Shown piece after piece: positions 27,949 through 36,154 of a DNA stretch of 38,606 bases. The translations under genes and the position numbers were made by a program. The notes below the pieces were generated by a model, which saw nothing but the letters and a program-made list of their open reading frames with translations, was not told the DNA's origin and made no database searches. Origin of the DNA: Oxalobacter formigenes (GTDB lineage: Bacteria > Pseudomonadota > Gammaproteobacteria > Burkholderiales > Burkholderiaceae_D); contig JAHYZB010000010.1 in NCBI GenBank assembly GCA_019424645.1, positions 24,284 to 62,889 on the forward strand, given 5' to 3'. Positions within the stretch are counted from its first letter, which is position 1, and every line of letters starts with the position of its first letter.

Positions 27949-27997
27949 AATGCTCCTGTACTGAACCGGTTTCAGTCAGGAGCATTTTGTTTTTTGC
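27949..27997 (+). terminator. terminator after the zinc-ribbon gene
   Basis: AATGCTCCTG (27949-27958) pairs with CAGGAGCATT (27977-27986), with a second inner helix CTGAA/TTCAG. A T-rich tail (TTGTTTTTTG) follows. Confidence 0.8.
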
Positions 27998-28121
27998 ATG
28001 CCTCGGTCGCAAAAAAAGTGTTATTCACAAATGACTGCCAAATCCTGTCTGCAATCCTGATGCAGACAGGATGATTTCGTGAAGGAAAACAGTCATATTG
28101 CGATCTGTCCGGATTTTCCCT

Positions 28122-28619
28122 TTAATGTTTCAAGGGCATTTCCTTCATGGTTTGTTCCAGCATCGCATTCATCCTGCTCAGGATTGATACCATTTTCTGT
28201 TGCATCACAATGGATGTTTTTTCAAGAATGACGGGTGTTTTAGCGACAAACATTTTTCCTGTCGGCGATTCGTAAAAAGCGATCAAATCATTCAGTTCAT
28301 TTTCGGTGAAAGTTTCACGATAGATCCGGATATAGGATGGCATCATTTTTTCCCATGACAGTTCATCCCTGATTATTTTCTTGTATTTCGTCAAAAATGA
28401 ATCGACAAACGCTTTTTGTTCCGCAGTCGGTTTTTCACGCATCAGCATGGGTTTCAGAGTCGAATCGACTATTTCGTCTGAATCTGCAATAACAGAGTCA
28501 TGCATTTTTTTCGCATCGGTCAATGTCAGCAGTTTTTCGATGGAAGCATCCTGAACAGGAGCTGCGTAAACAGGTGCTGCCAACAGGGCGATCAGGAAAA
28601 TGAAAAACAGACGTCTCAT
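28122..28619 (-). CDS. DUF2059-like periplasmic protein
   Basis: A 165-residue exported protein. The start at 28619 gives a clear signal peptide (MRRLFFIFLIALLAAPVYA, cleaved near residue 19) and has AAGGAC upstream; longer in-frame starts up to 28811 would bury the signal peptide. The mature part is helical and contains the DUF2059 hallmark YRETFTENELNDLIAFYESPTGKMFVAKTP, then a C-terminal helix ending EQTMKEMPLKH. The biochemical function of DUF2059 proteins is unknown. It is divergent from the penicillin V acylase-like gene across 222 AT-rich bases, which must hold both promoters. Confidence 0.85.
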   Translation of the reverse strand: MRRLFFIFLIALLAAPVYAAPVQDASIEKLLTLTDAKKMHDSVIADSDEIVDSTLKPMLMREKPTAEQKAFVDSFLTKYKKIIRDELSWEKMMPSYIRIYRETFTENELNDLIAFYESPTGKMFVAKTPVILEKTSIVMQQKMVSILSRMNAMLEQTMKEMPLKH

Positions 28620-28841
28620 GATAATGTCCTTGTGAATGAATTCGTTTGGTACGTAAAACGGAAAATGATAAAAGAATCGGGATATGCCTCGAAATACATT
28701 GCACAAGGATATCAGATGCAGATGGGAAATAAAAAAGATGAGATATTGATCAATGTAAAAAGTGAAATTTTTTTTACGTGCATTATCGATGAGGGAAAAA
28801 AGAATAGACAAGTTTAAAACAGGCTTCTCAAAGGAAAAACC

Positions 28842-29939
28842 ATGATTTGCAAAAAAAAGATTTCTGCTCTGGCACTCGGTATCATGACCGTGTTTGGCAC
28901 TTCACTGGCAAGCCAGTCGGCACTCGCCTGTACCCGTATTTTATATGTCGGTGAACAAAATATGGTTGCGACAGGCCGTAATATGGACTGGAAGGAGGAT
29001 ATGAAATCCGATCTCTGGATTTTCCCGAGGGGAATGGTGCGCAACGGACTGGCGGGCCCGAATTCCCTGAACTGGGAATCCAGATACGGCAGCGTTATCA
29101 CTTCCGGTTATGGTGCAGGGAGTACCGATGGCATGAATGAAAAGGGACTTGTCGCGAATCTGCTTTTTCTGGTTGAAACCGATTATGGAAAACCATCCGG
29201 AAGGGAAAAGGTCCTCGCCCTGAGTCTCTGGCTTCAGTACTTTCTGGATCATTATGCCACTGTCTCGGAAGCGGTGGCCGCACAGCAAAAAAATCCGTTA
29301 CATCTGGTTTTTTCCAAAATCATTCCAAATGGTTCAGAACCGCGTCTGCATTTGTCCATTTCCGACTCGACAGGAGATTCTGCCATTTTCGAATATGTCG
29401 ACGGCAAACTGAATATTTATCACGGACGGGAATACAAAGTCCTGACCAATTCTCCGGTATACAACCAGCAACTGGCCATCAATAATTACTGGAAAGAAAT
29501 CGGTGGCTTTGTTTTCCTTCCCGGAACGAACAAATCTTCCGACAGGTTTGCCAGAGCTTCTTTTTATCTCGACGCCATTCCAAAAAAAGAGGACCCGAAC
29601 TATATCAGTGGCGTACCGGGAAGGTCTTATGATTATCAGGCTGTCGCACAGGTCATGAGCATTTCGCGTGCGGTCAGTGTCCCACTGGGGATTTCCATTC
29701 CGGACAAGCCCAATTTGTCTTCCACGATCTGGAGAACCATATCGGATCAGAAAAACCGGATTTACTATTTTGATTCCGCGACGAGACCGAATGTCATTTG
29801 GGTTGCGTTTGATAAAGTGGACTTCAGTAAAGGAGCGCCTGTCAAAAAACTGGATCTTCAAAACAATCAGATCTATTCCGGGGAAGTTTCCTCTTATTTC
29901 ACTGAATCGAAACCCTTGATGTTTATGGATGCACTATAG
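28842..29939 (+). CDS. secreted Ntn hydrolase, penicillin V acylase / bile salt hydrolase family
   Basis: A 365-residue linear amide C-N hydrolase. The signal peptide (about 1-29, ending QSALA) directly precedes Cys30, so signal cleavage itself would expose the N-terminal nucleophile. In mature numbering the catalytic set fits the family: Cys1, Arg17 and Asp20 (GRNMDW), Asn174 (LTNSPVYNQQ) and an Arg at about 209 (DRFARASF). Exported Gram-negative members of this cluster are penicillin V acylases that often also cleave acyl-homoserine lactones; bile salt hydrolysis is typical of the cytoplasmic Gram-positive branch. The substrate here is therefore open: AHL, penicillin V or a host-derived amide. 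AAAGGA precedes the ATG. Monocistronic, followed by a hairpin shared with mipA. Confidence 0.9.
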   Translation: MICKKKISALALGIMTVFGTSLASQSALACTRILYVGEQNMVATGRNMDWKEDMKSDLWIFPRGMVRNGLAGPNSLNWESRYGSVITSGYGAGSTDGMNEKGLVANLLFLVETDYGKPSGREKVLALSLWLQYFLDHYATVSEAVAAQQKNPLHLVFSKIIPNGSEPRLHLSISDSTGDSAIFEYVDGKLNIYHGREYKVLTNSPVYNQQLAINNYWKEIGGFVFLPGTNKSSDRFARASFYLDAIPKKEDPNYISGVPGRSYDYQAVAQVMSISRAVSVPLGISIPDKPNLSSTIWRTISDQKNRIYYFDSATRPNVIWVAFDKVDFSKGAPVKKLDLQNNQIYSGEVSSYFTESKPLMFMDAL

Positions 29940-29942
29940 AAT

Positions 29943-29976
29943 AAAGCCTGTTTCATTATGTTTGAAACAGGCTGTA
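29943..29976. terminator. hairpin between convergent genes
   Basis: An 11-bp perfect stem (29945-29955 with 29963-29973, arm AGCCTGTTTCA) has a 7-base loop. The T-rich tail is better on the minus strand (TTTATTCT), so it probably terminates the MipA-family gene best and the hydrolase gene more weakly. Confidence 0.7.
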
Positions 29977-29997
29977 CTATCCAGAAAAAATATTTTC

Positions 29998-30756
29998 CTA
30001 AAAGGAATAAGTGATGCCGCTTTCGATGACAAGGTTTCCCGAACGGGAGACCATCGGGCTGTCCTTGATCTCTGATGGCATTTTTTCATAGCGACCGGTC
30101 AGGAATATCCCCCAGTTTTTCGTGATGGAATACAGTGCCGAAGCGTCTATGTAGGGGGAAACTGTGCTTCCGGGATTGTAAGACGATAATCCTGTGAATT
30201 GCGATTCTTCCTTGCTGATGCCGAAATAATATTTGTTGTAATTCGAGCTTTGCCACTGCAACCCTCCACGGATGGCCATACCGAACCGCCCGATCTGGAA
30301 AGGGGCTTCATAGCTGGCGTCTGCCGTGAAACCGTTATGCCGGTCCAGTACGTCAGCTGCAACAGACGCAAAAAAATTGCCGATATTCGTTTTGTACTGA
30401 TAATTCAGGCTGGCCATCGCCGTTATTTTGCGATCACGCAATTTCTTCATGGCGCCGTTGGCATGATCGTTATTGAATTCAAGGTCAGTAATACCGATAC
30501 CGACATCGACTTCATGTGTGTTGTTTTTGACGAGATAAATGCCTGCAACGTCATCGTCAATGTAAAAACGGTCGCTGTCATACATGATGACAGGCATGAA
30601 TTCACCATGATTATTGTATTTCTTGTATGGCGTGTTCGCGTAGTGAGTGCCTGCGCCTATGGTGAGTGTATCGGCCAGAACAGGTACGTTCAATGACGCT
30701 AAAATCAGGCAGGCCGGTACCGTCAAACCCAGACTGCCAATCCGGTATTTTTTCAT
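29998..30756 (-). CDS. MipA/OmpV family outer-membrane protein
   Basis: A 252-residue outer-membrane beta-barrel of the MipA/OmpV family. It has a signal peptide (about 1-28, ending PVLA), alternating barrel strands, the family segment YYFGISKEESQFTGLSSYNPGSTVSPYIDASALYS (first part: ISKEES...LSSYNPG), and a late RYEKMPSEIKDSPMV that corresponds to the conserved E...DSPIV strand. It ends in a terminal Phe insertion signal (ESGITYSF). In E. coli MipA scaffolds the murein hydrolase MltA with PBP1b; other members are osmoregulated porin-like proteins. The role here is inferred from family only. There is a long divergent intergenic region upstream. Confidence 0.88.
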   Translation of the reverse strand: MKKYRIGSLGLTVPACLILASLNVPVLADTLTIGAGTHYANTPYKKYNNHGEFMPVIMYDSDRFYIDDDVAGIYLVKNNTHEVDVGIGITDLEFNNDHANGAMKKLRDRKITAMASLNYQYKTNIGNFFASVAADVLDRHNGFTADASYEAPFQIGRFGMAIRGGLQWQSSNYNKYYFGISKEESQFTGLSSYNPGSTVSPYIDASALYSITKNWGIFLTGRYEKMPSEIKDSPMVSRSGNLVIESGITYSF

Positions 30757-31096
30757 GGAAGTGTATTTGGAATGATCAATTCAAATGATTTTATGGGAAT
30801 AGTTGGCAAAGTGTAACAAATTGTAAGGAAATGTGAATACTAAACATATGTATTGATTTCCTTAAACATTATAGGAAAAATCCTTAAAATATTCGTGCTA
30901 TCATTTCGACCCGATGTAATTGCATTGTAACTTTACCTCTTAGTCATTGCCGAGTTTTTTATTGATCAACCCAGCTTGACGGTTTTTTCAAAAGGGTGGA
31001 TACAATCGGTCACGAAAAACGTTTTACCAAAAGGGTACCTTCATGCGGACGCTCTTTAATAATTGAAATTCGGTCTCTTTTTTTAAAGGAATGAAA
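30757..31096. other. 340-base AT-rich divergent control region
   Basis: No gene is visible between the MipA-family gene and the class III aminotransferase gene. The region is AT-rich with two similar blocks (TTTCCTTAAA and AATCCTTAAAA, near 30857-30895) and the repeated hexamer-like AAAAGGGT (about 30989 and 31028). It holds the aminotransferase promoter described separately and must hold the MipA-family promoter. Confidence 0.5.
30976..31006 (+). promoter_or_regulatory. candidate sigma70 promoter of the class III aminotransferase
   Basis: TTGACG (30976-30981) and TACAAT (31001-31006) are both close to consensus, but the spacer is 19 bases, longer than optimal. The transcript would have a leader of about 85 bases ending in AAAGGA before the start codon. 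Confidence 0.5.
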
Positions 31097-32503
31097 ATGA
31101 CCAAGAATGAGTTGCATGCCGGGCAGCAAGTGCCTGATGACGCTCAGTTGCTGGCGGATGAAGCTAAATACTGTTCGTTTGGCGATACTGTTCATTATGT
31201 TGAACATCCCAATATTTTCGCTCATTGCGAAGGGAGTTACATGTATGACACGGCCGGAAAATCTTACCTGGATCTCCAGATGTGGTATTCGGCGGTCAAC
31301 TTCGGTTATGGTAACGAACGACTGAATAACGTTCTGAAAAGACAGATCGACACTCTGCCGCAAACGGCCAGCCAGTATCTGCATCCGACGAAAATCCAGC
31401 TGGCGAAAATGGTTGCGGAAGACATGAAATCGAAATTCGGTCTGGATGGACGTGTCCATTTCAACGTCGGAGGTTCACAGAGTATTGAAGATTCATTGAA
31501 GCTCGTTCGTAATGCCACTCACGGCAAAAGTCTGATGTTCGCTTTCGAAGGCGGTTATCATGGCCGTACGCTGGGTGCGTCTGCCATTACTTCCAGCTAT
31601 CGTTATCGACGTCGTTACGGCCATTTCGGCGACCGTGCACAGTTCATTCCCTTCCCGTATCCTTTCCGTCGTCCGAAAGGCATGACTGCTGAAGAATATG
31701 GCGAACACTGTGTCAATGAATTCGCACGTTTGTTCGAAACAGAATATAACGGTGTCTGGGATCCCAAAGTCGGCGAGTCCGAGTATGCAGCGTTCTACGT
31801 TGAACCGATTCAGGGTACCGGCGGTTATGTCGTTCCACCGAAGAATTTCTTCAAGGGGATCAAAAAGGTTCTCGACCAGTACGGTATTTTGCTGGTTGTC
31901 GATGAAGTCCAGATGGGCTTTTACCGTACCGGTAAATTGTGGTCGATAGAGCATTTCGGCGTAACTCCGGACATTCTGGTATTTGCCAAATCCCTGACGA
32001 ATGGACTGAATCCGCTGGGTGGCTTGTGGGCACGTGAAGAACTGATCAATCCAACCGTCTTCCCGCCGGGATCGACCCATTCCACCTTTGCGTCCAACCC
32101 GCTGGGTACTGCATTGGGTCTGGAAGTCATGCAGATGCTGAAGGAAACGGATTACGAAACAATGGTCATGGCAAAAGGCGCTCATTTCCTGGAAGGTCTT
32201 AAGGATTTGCAGAAACGTCACAAGGAAATCGGTGACGTTGACGGTCTGGGTCTGGCACTTCGCGCCGAAATCTGTACCGATGACGGCTTCACGCCGAACA
32301 AGGCTTTGCTCGACAAGATGGTTGAAATCGGCCTGTCTGGCGATCTGGACTGGAAGGGCAAGAAGATGGGTCTGATTCTGGACGTGGGTGGCTATTACAA
32401 GAACGTCATTACACTGGCGCCATCTTTGCACATCACCACTGAAGAAATCGATCAGGGTCTGGCATTGCTGGATCAACTGATCACCAGAGCCAAAAACGCT
32501 TAA
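31097..32503 (+). CDS. PLP-dependent class III aminotransferase
   Basis: A 468-residue fold-type I, class III (omega-type) aminotransferase, which moves the terminal amino group of substrates such as ornithine, 4-aminobutyrate, diamines or beta-amino acids to a keto acid. The cofactor region is VVDEVQMGFYRTGKLW, and the Schiff-base lysine is Lys298 in FAKSLTNGLNPLGG. FNVGGSQSIEDSLKLVR is the PLP-phosphate region, and FEGGYHGRTLGA is also conserved. I prefer the ATG at 31097 over 31091, because AAAGGA touches 31091 with no spacing but stands 6 bases from 31097. It has its own promoter and terminator, yet lies next to the acyltransferase/arginase-fold pair, so a shared pathway is possible. The exact substrate is not evident. 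Confidence 0.9.
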   Translation: MTKNELHAGQQVPDDAQLLADEAKYCSFGDTVHYVEHPNIFAHCEGSYMYDTAGKSYLDLQMWYSAVNFGYGNERLNNVLKRQIDTLPQTASQYLHPTKIQLAKMVAEDMKSKFGLDGRVHFNVGGSQSIEDSLKLVRNATHGKSLMFAFEGGYHGRTLGASAITSSYRYRRRYGHFGDRAQFIPFPYPFRRPKGMTAEEYGEHCVNEFARLFETEYNGVWDPKVGESEYAAFYVEPIQGTGGYVVPPKNFFKGIKKVLDQYGILLVVDEVQMGFYRTGKLWSIEHFGVTPDILVFAKSLTNGLNPLGGLWAREELINPTVFPPGSTHSTFASNPLGTALGLEVMQMLKETDYETMVMAKGAHFLEGLKDLQKRHKEIGDVDGLGLALRAEICTDDGFTPNKALLDKMVEIGLSGDLDWKGKKMGLILDVGGYYKNVITLAPSLHITTEEIDQGLALLDQLITRAKNA

Positions 32504-32511
32504 CTTTACCA

Positions 32512-32556
32512 AATCCCCTGTCCGGTTTTACCGGACAGGGGATTAGCATTTTTTAA
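32512..32556 (+). terminator. intrinsic terminator after the aminotransferase
   Basis: A perfect 14-bp stem (AATCCCCTGTCCGG, 32512-32525 with 32531-32544) has a 5-base loop and a T6 run four bases later. It separates the aminotransferase from the next operon, which starts 13 bases further on. Confidence 0.85.
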
Positions 32557-32568
32557 CGGGGATTCGCA

Positions 32569-33639
32569 TTGTCTTACCGGAATCAGCTGGAACCCGATAC
32601 GCTGGTCAGTCAATTTATCCAATATCCTCCTGAAGGGTTTTCCGTTTCGTCTGTTGCAGGAAATGTGCCGGCCTTCAGCATGAATTTCGATCTGTTGACG
32701 ACGATGGAACCGGCCCTGCAGCAAAAAATCCTTCATCTTCCGTTTTATCGTTTCTGGGGAAAATGGCTCCGCTTTTTTTCCTGTTTTGTCGGATCGACAG
32801 TCTCGGAATATTGTCTTTTTCCGAAAACAATGTCACCAGCTGAGTTTGCCCTTCGGCTGAAGCAGACGCAAGTAAAACATTTTCCCTTTTTGATCGTCAA
32901 GGACATTCCGCAGGAGTCTCCGCTGATTTCGGATTCGGACAATGCCTACTCTCGCCAATGTATTGATGAACTGGAAAAACAGGGTTTTCTGATCATGCAA
33001 GGGCAGGCCCTTGCATGGCTTCCCGTCGATTATTCAGATGAAGCCGATTATCTGGGGCATTTGTCCGGTTCTCGCCGCAAGGATTTGAAGCGCAAACTGA
33101 AAAAGCGGAGTGATGTCGAGGTGCGCATTCTGAACGGGGGCGATCCCTGTTTTTTTGAGCCTGAAACACTGGATTTGTACTATCGTCTTTACCTGAACGT
33201 TTTCAAACAGAGTGAAATTCATTTCGATTTATTATCGAAAGAATTTTTCTCGGCTTTGTTGCAGGACAAGTCGTCAGACAGTGTTATCTTTACCTATTAT
33301 CGTGGCGGTCAGCTGATTGGTTACAATATCTGTTTCGTCAAGAATGATATCCTGATCGACAAATACATCGGGCTGGAATATCCGGCTGCACGCGAATGCA
33401 ATCTTTATTTCCTGAGCTGGTTCGAGAATCTGAATTATGCTCTTGAAAAGGGACTGAAGACTTATGTCGCAGGCTGGACTGACCCGGAAATCAAATCGTA
33501 TCTTGGCGCCCGTTTCACGTTTACAAGGCATGCGGTCTATATCCGTAATCCACTATTGAGATTCGTTTTAAGCCGCTTCAAACGCCTGTTTGAAAGCGAC
33601 AGCCAGTGGCAGGAAACGAAAGCATCCAGTAAAAACTGA
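32569..33639 (+). CDS. FemAB/GNAT-like acyltransferase (Acetyltransf_6 type), TTG start
   Basis: A 356-residue protein of the GNAT superfamily branch that includes FemAB and BioF2-like enzymes, which transfer acyl or aminoacyl groups. The signature is the basic run LSGSRRKDLKRKLKKRSDVEV (about 165-185), followed by YYRLYLNVFKQSEIHFDLLS and the GNAT core FTYYRGGQLIGYNICFVKND with LYFLSWFENLNYALEKGLK. The start is probably TTG at 32569 (GGGGA 6 bases upstream); a TAA lies in frame at 32554, and the next ATG would remove 37 residues. It is followed directly by the arginase-fold gene, 9 bases after the stop. Substrate unknown; a small amine or an amino-lipid is my inference from the neighbours. 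Confidence 0.8.
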   Translation: MSYRNQLEPDTLVSQFIQYPPEGFSVSSVAGNVPAFSMNFDLLTTMEPALQQKILHLPFYRFWGKWLRFFSCFVGSTVSEYCLFPKTMSPAEFALRLKQTQVKHFPFLIVKDIPQESPLISDSDNAYSRQCIDELEKQGFLIMQGQALAWLPVDYSDEADYLGHLSGSRRKDLKRKLKKRSDVEVRILNGGDPCFFEPETLDLYYRLYLNVFKQSEIHFDLLSKEFFSALLQDKSSDSVIFTYYRGGQLIGYNICFVKNDILIDKYIGLEYPAARECNLYFLSWFENLNYALEKGLKTYVAGWTDPEIKSYLGARFTFTRHAVYIRNPLLRFVLSRFKRLFESDSQWQETKASSKN

Positions 33640-33648
33640 TTGAATATT

Positions 33649-34521
33649 ATGGCACAGCCCGTCATTCTCGATTTCGACCGAAGTACCGGTAATGTTCCGG
33701 GAGCGGCTGTCATCGATCTGTCTGCATGGCAGGACGAGATTCGCTATGGCTGTTCCATGCAGACATTCAGACGTCTGGACGCTTTGCTAGACCGTGAATT
33801 GCCGCCGGATTACGGGACAGTTCTCATGGGAAGTGGGGATTTCCATCATGTGAGTGCATTGCTGGTTGAAAAAGCCTGCGCCAGACTTGAGCCGTCAGAC
33901 TCTCTGGAACTCGTCGTTCTCGATAATCATCCCGACAATATGCGTTTTCCTTTTGGCATTCATTGTGGTTCCTGGATTTCACATGTTGCGAAAATGGATC
34001 GGGTCAGCCATATCCATGTACTGGGAATCACATCCGGTGACATTGGTCTCGCTCATGCGTGGGAAAACCGTTTAAGGCCGTTATATAAGGGAAAACTGAC
34101 TTACTGGTGCATGGACGTCAATATCGGCTGGATGAAAACGGTCGGACTGGGTCGTGCCGGCCGACGCTTCGATTCACCTGACGAGTTGGTGGATGCTTTT
34201 GTTGAAATCCAGCATCATCGGCAGTCGCCGGTTTATCTGTCCATTGACAAGGATGCTTTTTCGAAAGAGACCGTGTGTACCAATTGGGATCAGGGGCGCA
34301 TGACAGAACCACATCTTTCGCGGATTATCGATGTTTTGAAGTCACGACTGATTGCGAGTGACATCAATGGTGAGGTTTCCAACTGGACGTATCAAAACCG
34401 CTGGAAACGGTTTCTGAGCTGGATGGACGGTCAGGAACCTGTGCCCGACCAAGAGCTGCAAATATGGCAGAAACAGCAGCAGGAATTCAATATGCGCGTT
34501 CTGGCAGCCTTGCAGCGTTAA
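33649..34521 (+). CDS. divergent arginase-fold (ureohydrolase-like) protein
   Basis: A 290-residue protein with the arginase/agmatinase/formimidoylglutamase metal motifs in order but altered. GSGDFHH (61-67) stands for GGDHS, LDNHPDN (91-97) for DAHxD, and LSIDKDAFSKETVCTNW (197-213) for SxDxDxxDP. The probable manganese ligands (His, Asp92, His94, Asp96, Asp200, Asp202) are all present, so it may be an active amidinohydrolase or a deacylase of the same fold. It starts at ATG 33649, 9 bases after the acyltransferase stop. An in-frame TTG at 33640 is possible, and the Shine-Dalgarno is poor. It is co-transcribed with the acyltransferase and convergent (14 bases) with the DegT gene. Confidence 0.75.
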   Translation: MAQPVILDFDRSTGNVPGAAVIDLSAWQDEIRYGCSMQTFRRLDALLDRELPPDYGTVLMGSGDFHHVSALLVEKACARLEPSDSLELVVLDNHPDNMRFPFGIHCGSWISHVAKMDRVSHIHVLGITSGDIGLAHAWENRLRPLYKGKLTYWCMDVNIGWMKTVGLGRAGRRFDSPDELVDAFVEIQHHRQSPVYLSIDKDAFSKETVCTNWDQGRMTEPHLSRIIDVLKSRLIASDINGEVSNWTYQNRWKRFLSWMDGQEPVPDQELQIWQKQQQEFNMRVLAALQR

Positions 34522-34535
34522 GAGCAAACATTACA

Positions 34536-35732
34536 TTATTTTTTTCCGTTGACAGCCCGTTCCAGTGACAGACATATTTTTTCAAACCGGTCATCATCCA
34601 GCCAGAGACTATTTGATATCGTCAGCATCCGGTTTGCGAAATCACGTGCATTCGGGATAAAAGTGTCTCGGACGATTTTTCCAAGGTAAGCATAGTCTGG
34701 CAAGGCATGCATGAACAGTCTCGTGATGCCAAGCGGGGATGGCCACAGACTTTGCAATGCTTCATCCCGGGTCATTCTGTCTGGCATAAGAACCATCAGA
34801 AATGGCCACACTCCACTCACATCATACTTATCCCGAATGACTTTGATGCCAGAAATAGTGTCGAGTCGTTCGCATCTTTTCAATGCCTGCATGCGGGTTT
34901 GTTCAATGAATTTGGGTAAGCGTTTCATGGCGTTTGCCCCGACTTTCTGACGCCACTGGCTGACACGGTGCAAAGGGATATTGAAATCGAAAACGTCTCC
35001 AATCGCTTCTTCAGGATGTTTTTCCAGAAGGGCTTTTCTTCTGGGTTGTCCGTAAACGTAATGAAGGCCTGCCGGATTGTAGAAAAAAGTATATCCGGCC
35101 AGTTCAAGACAGCGGCGCAATTCGAAGGGTAAATCGGATGGGATAATGTCTTGACTGGTTTTCAAGAGCAGCTGGCGCAATTTGCCCTCATTTGCCGTCA
35201 TGAGGCCACCTTCGAATGTAGACAGGCCCTTGCCGACAGCCAGACTGTAAAAAGTGATATCGCCGTGTTTGCCCACGTCGGCACCCAGTGCCTGGGCAGC
35301 GTCTTCAATAACCGTTATGCCAAATGGATCAGCCAGTTTCTTGACCGAAAAAATGTCGGCCACACGACCACCAAGATGGGTCGGCAGAATTGCCAGCGTG
35401 TTTTCTGTAACAAGAGACGCAAGCTGATTTATATCGAGATCGAAATTATCGGGAGCCAGATCGCACAATTTAACTTGCAAACCGCAATGAGCGATTGCAA
35501 TGGGGACCAGCGGGCAGGTATAGGCAGGAATAATGACTTCACTGCGTGTTGAGGACTTTTTCAGCGTACTGAGCGCGACGACGAGGCAAGCCGTACCGGA
35601 ACATTCGACTTGTGGTGACGGCAATCCCGTTTTCCGGAAAGCCATGTCGGCGAGATCGCCTCCGCTTGTGAACAGATCACGAATGGAGGGAGGTAGTCCT
35701 GCTGTCGGGGGAACCTCGTAGTGCCTCGCCAT
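34536..35732 (-). CDS. DegT/DnrJ/EryC1/StrS-type PLP aminotransferase (ArnB-like fold)
   Basis: A 398-residue fold-type I aminotransferase of the family that aminates nucleotide-linked or free keto-sugars, as ArnB does for 4-amino-arabinose. Visible elements are SGTACLVVALSTL (PLP phosphate), IIPAYTCPLVPIAI, the cofactor aspartate in VIEDAAQALGADVG (Asp144), and the Schiff-base Lys168 in FYSLAVGKGLSTFEGG. The start at 35732 lies 2 bases after the stop of the second SMR gene, so it is the last gene of a five-gene minus-strand operon. The C-terminal half (from ~200) is more divergent than in sugar aminotransferases, so the substrate may not be a sugar. Confidence 0.85.
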   Translation of the reverse strand: MARHYEVPPTAGLPPSIRDLFTSGGDLADMAFRKTGLPSPQVECSGTACLVVALSTLKKSSTRSEVIIPAYTCPLVPIAIAHCGLQVKLCDLAPDNFDLDINQLASLVTENTLAILPTHLGGRVADIFSVKKLADPFGITVIEDAAQALGADVGKHGDITFYSLAVGKGLSTFEGGLMTANEGKLRQLLLKTSQDIIPSDLPFELRRCLELAGYTFFYNPAGLHYVYGQPRRKALLEKHPEEAIGDVFDFNIPLHRVSQWRQKVGANAMKRLPKFIEQTRMQALKRCERLDTISGIKVIRDKYDVSGVWPFLMVLMPDRMTRDEALQSLWPSPLGITRLFMHALPDYAYLGKIVRDTFIPNARDFANRMLTISNSLWLDDDRFEKICLSLERAVNGKK

Positions 35733-35734
35733 TT

Positions 35735-36154
35735 TTATTCCAGTGCTTGTCCGGTTTCTTCTACTTTCTCTTTGTCAGCCAGTTCTTTTTCGGCAAATGC
35801 CAGACAAATGATACCACCTACGATCAGTGCAGCACCGATCAGGCCCGGCAAAGTGATTTCTTCATTGAAAATCCAGACGGATGCGATCATGACCGTGACG
35901 ACTTCAAGGTGCGATGCGGCAAACGCAGGTCCGACCGGTGCACGTTTCAACAGGGTCATCCAGGTGAAAAAAGCGCCGATGTAACCGCCAATAGCCATGT
36001 AAACATAGGGTTGCCAGAAAACCCGGCTCAGCCAGGGTAAATCAAATGTAAGAGGCAATGCATGTATCGCCGTCATTTTGAAGCTGCATTGTCCCAGTGT
36101 GTCGAAAAACATCAGGAATGCAAAACCGACAAGATAAAAGGTGATCCGTTTCAT
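35735..36154 (-). CDS. EamA/SMR-type small membrane transporter, second of a pair
   Basis: A 139-residue protein with four predicted transmembrane helices (about 5-25, 48-70, 78-95, 103-122) and a charged tail (EKELADKEKVEETGQALE). It has the half-EamA pattern, including FDTLGQCSFKMTA in helix 1 and FNEEITLPGLIGAALIVGGIICL in helices 3-4. Such half-transporters work as dimers; adjacent unequal pairs are typical of flippases like ArnE/ArnF and of paired SMR exporters. It overlaps the preceding SMR gene by 4 bases (ATGA) and ends 2 bases before the DegT gene. The cargo is unknown. Confidence 0.85.
   Translation of the reverse strand: MKRITFYLVGFAFLMFFDTLGQCSFKMTAIHALPLTFDLPWLSRVFWQPYVYMAIGGYIGAFFTWMTLLKRAPVGPAFAASHLEVVTVMIASVWIFNEEITLPGLIGAALIVGGIICLAFAEKELADKEKVEETGQALE

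Noticed and set aside
31493..32512. 339-codon antisense frame over the class III aminotransferase
   Set aside because: It is a mirror frame of a well-matched enzyme gene, with no family features and low-complexity His/Gln/Phe composition.
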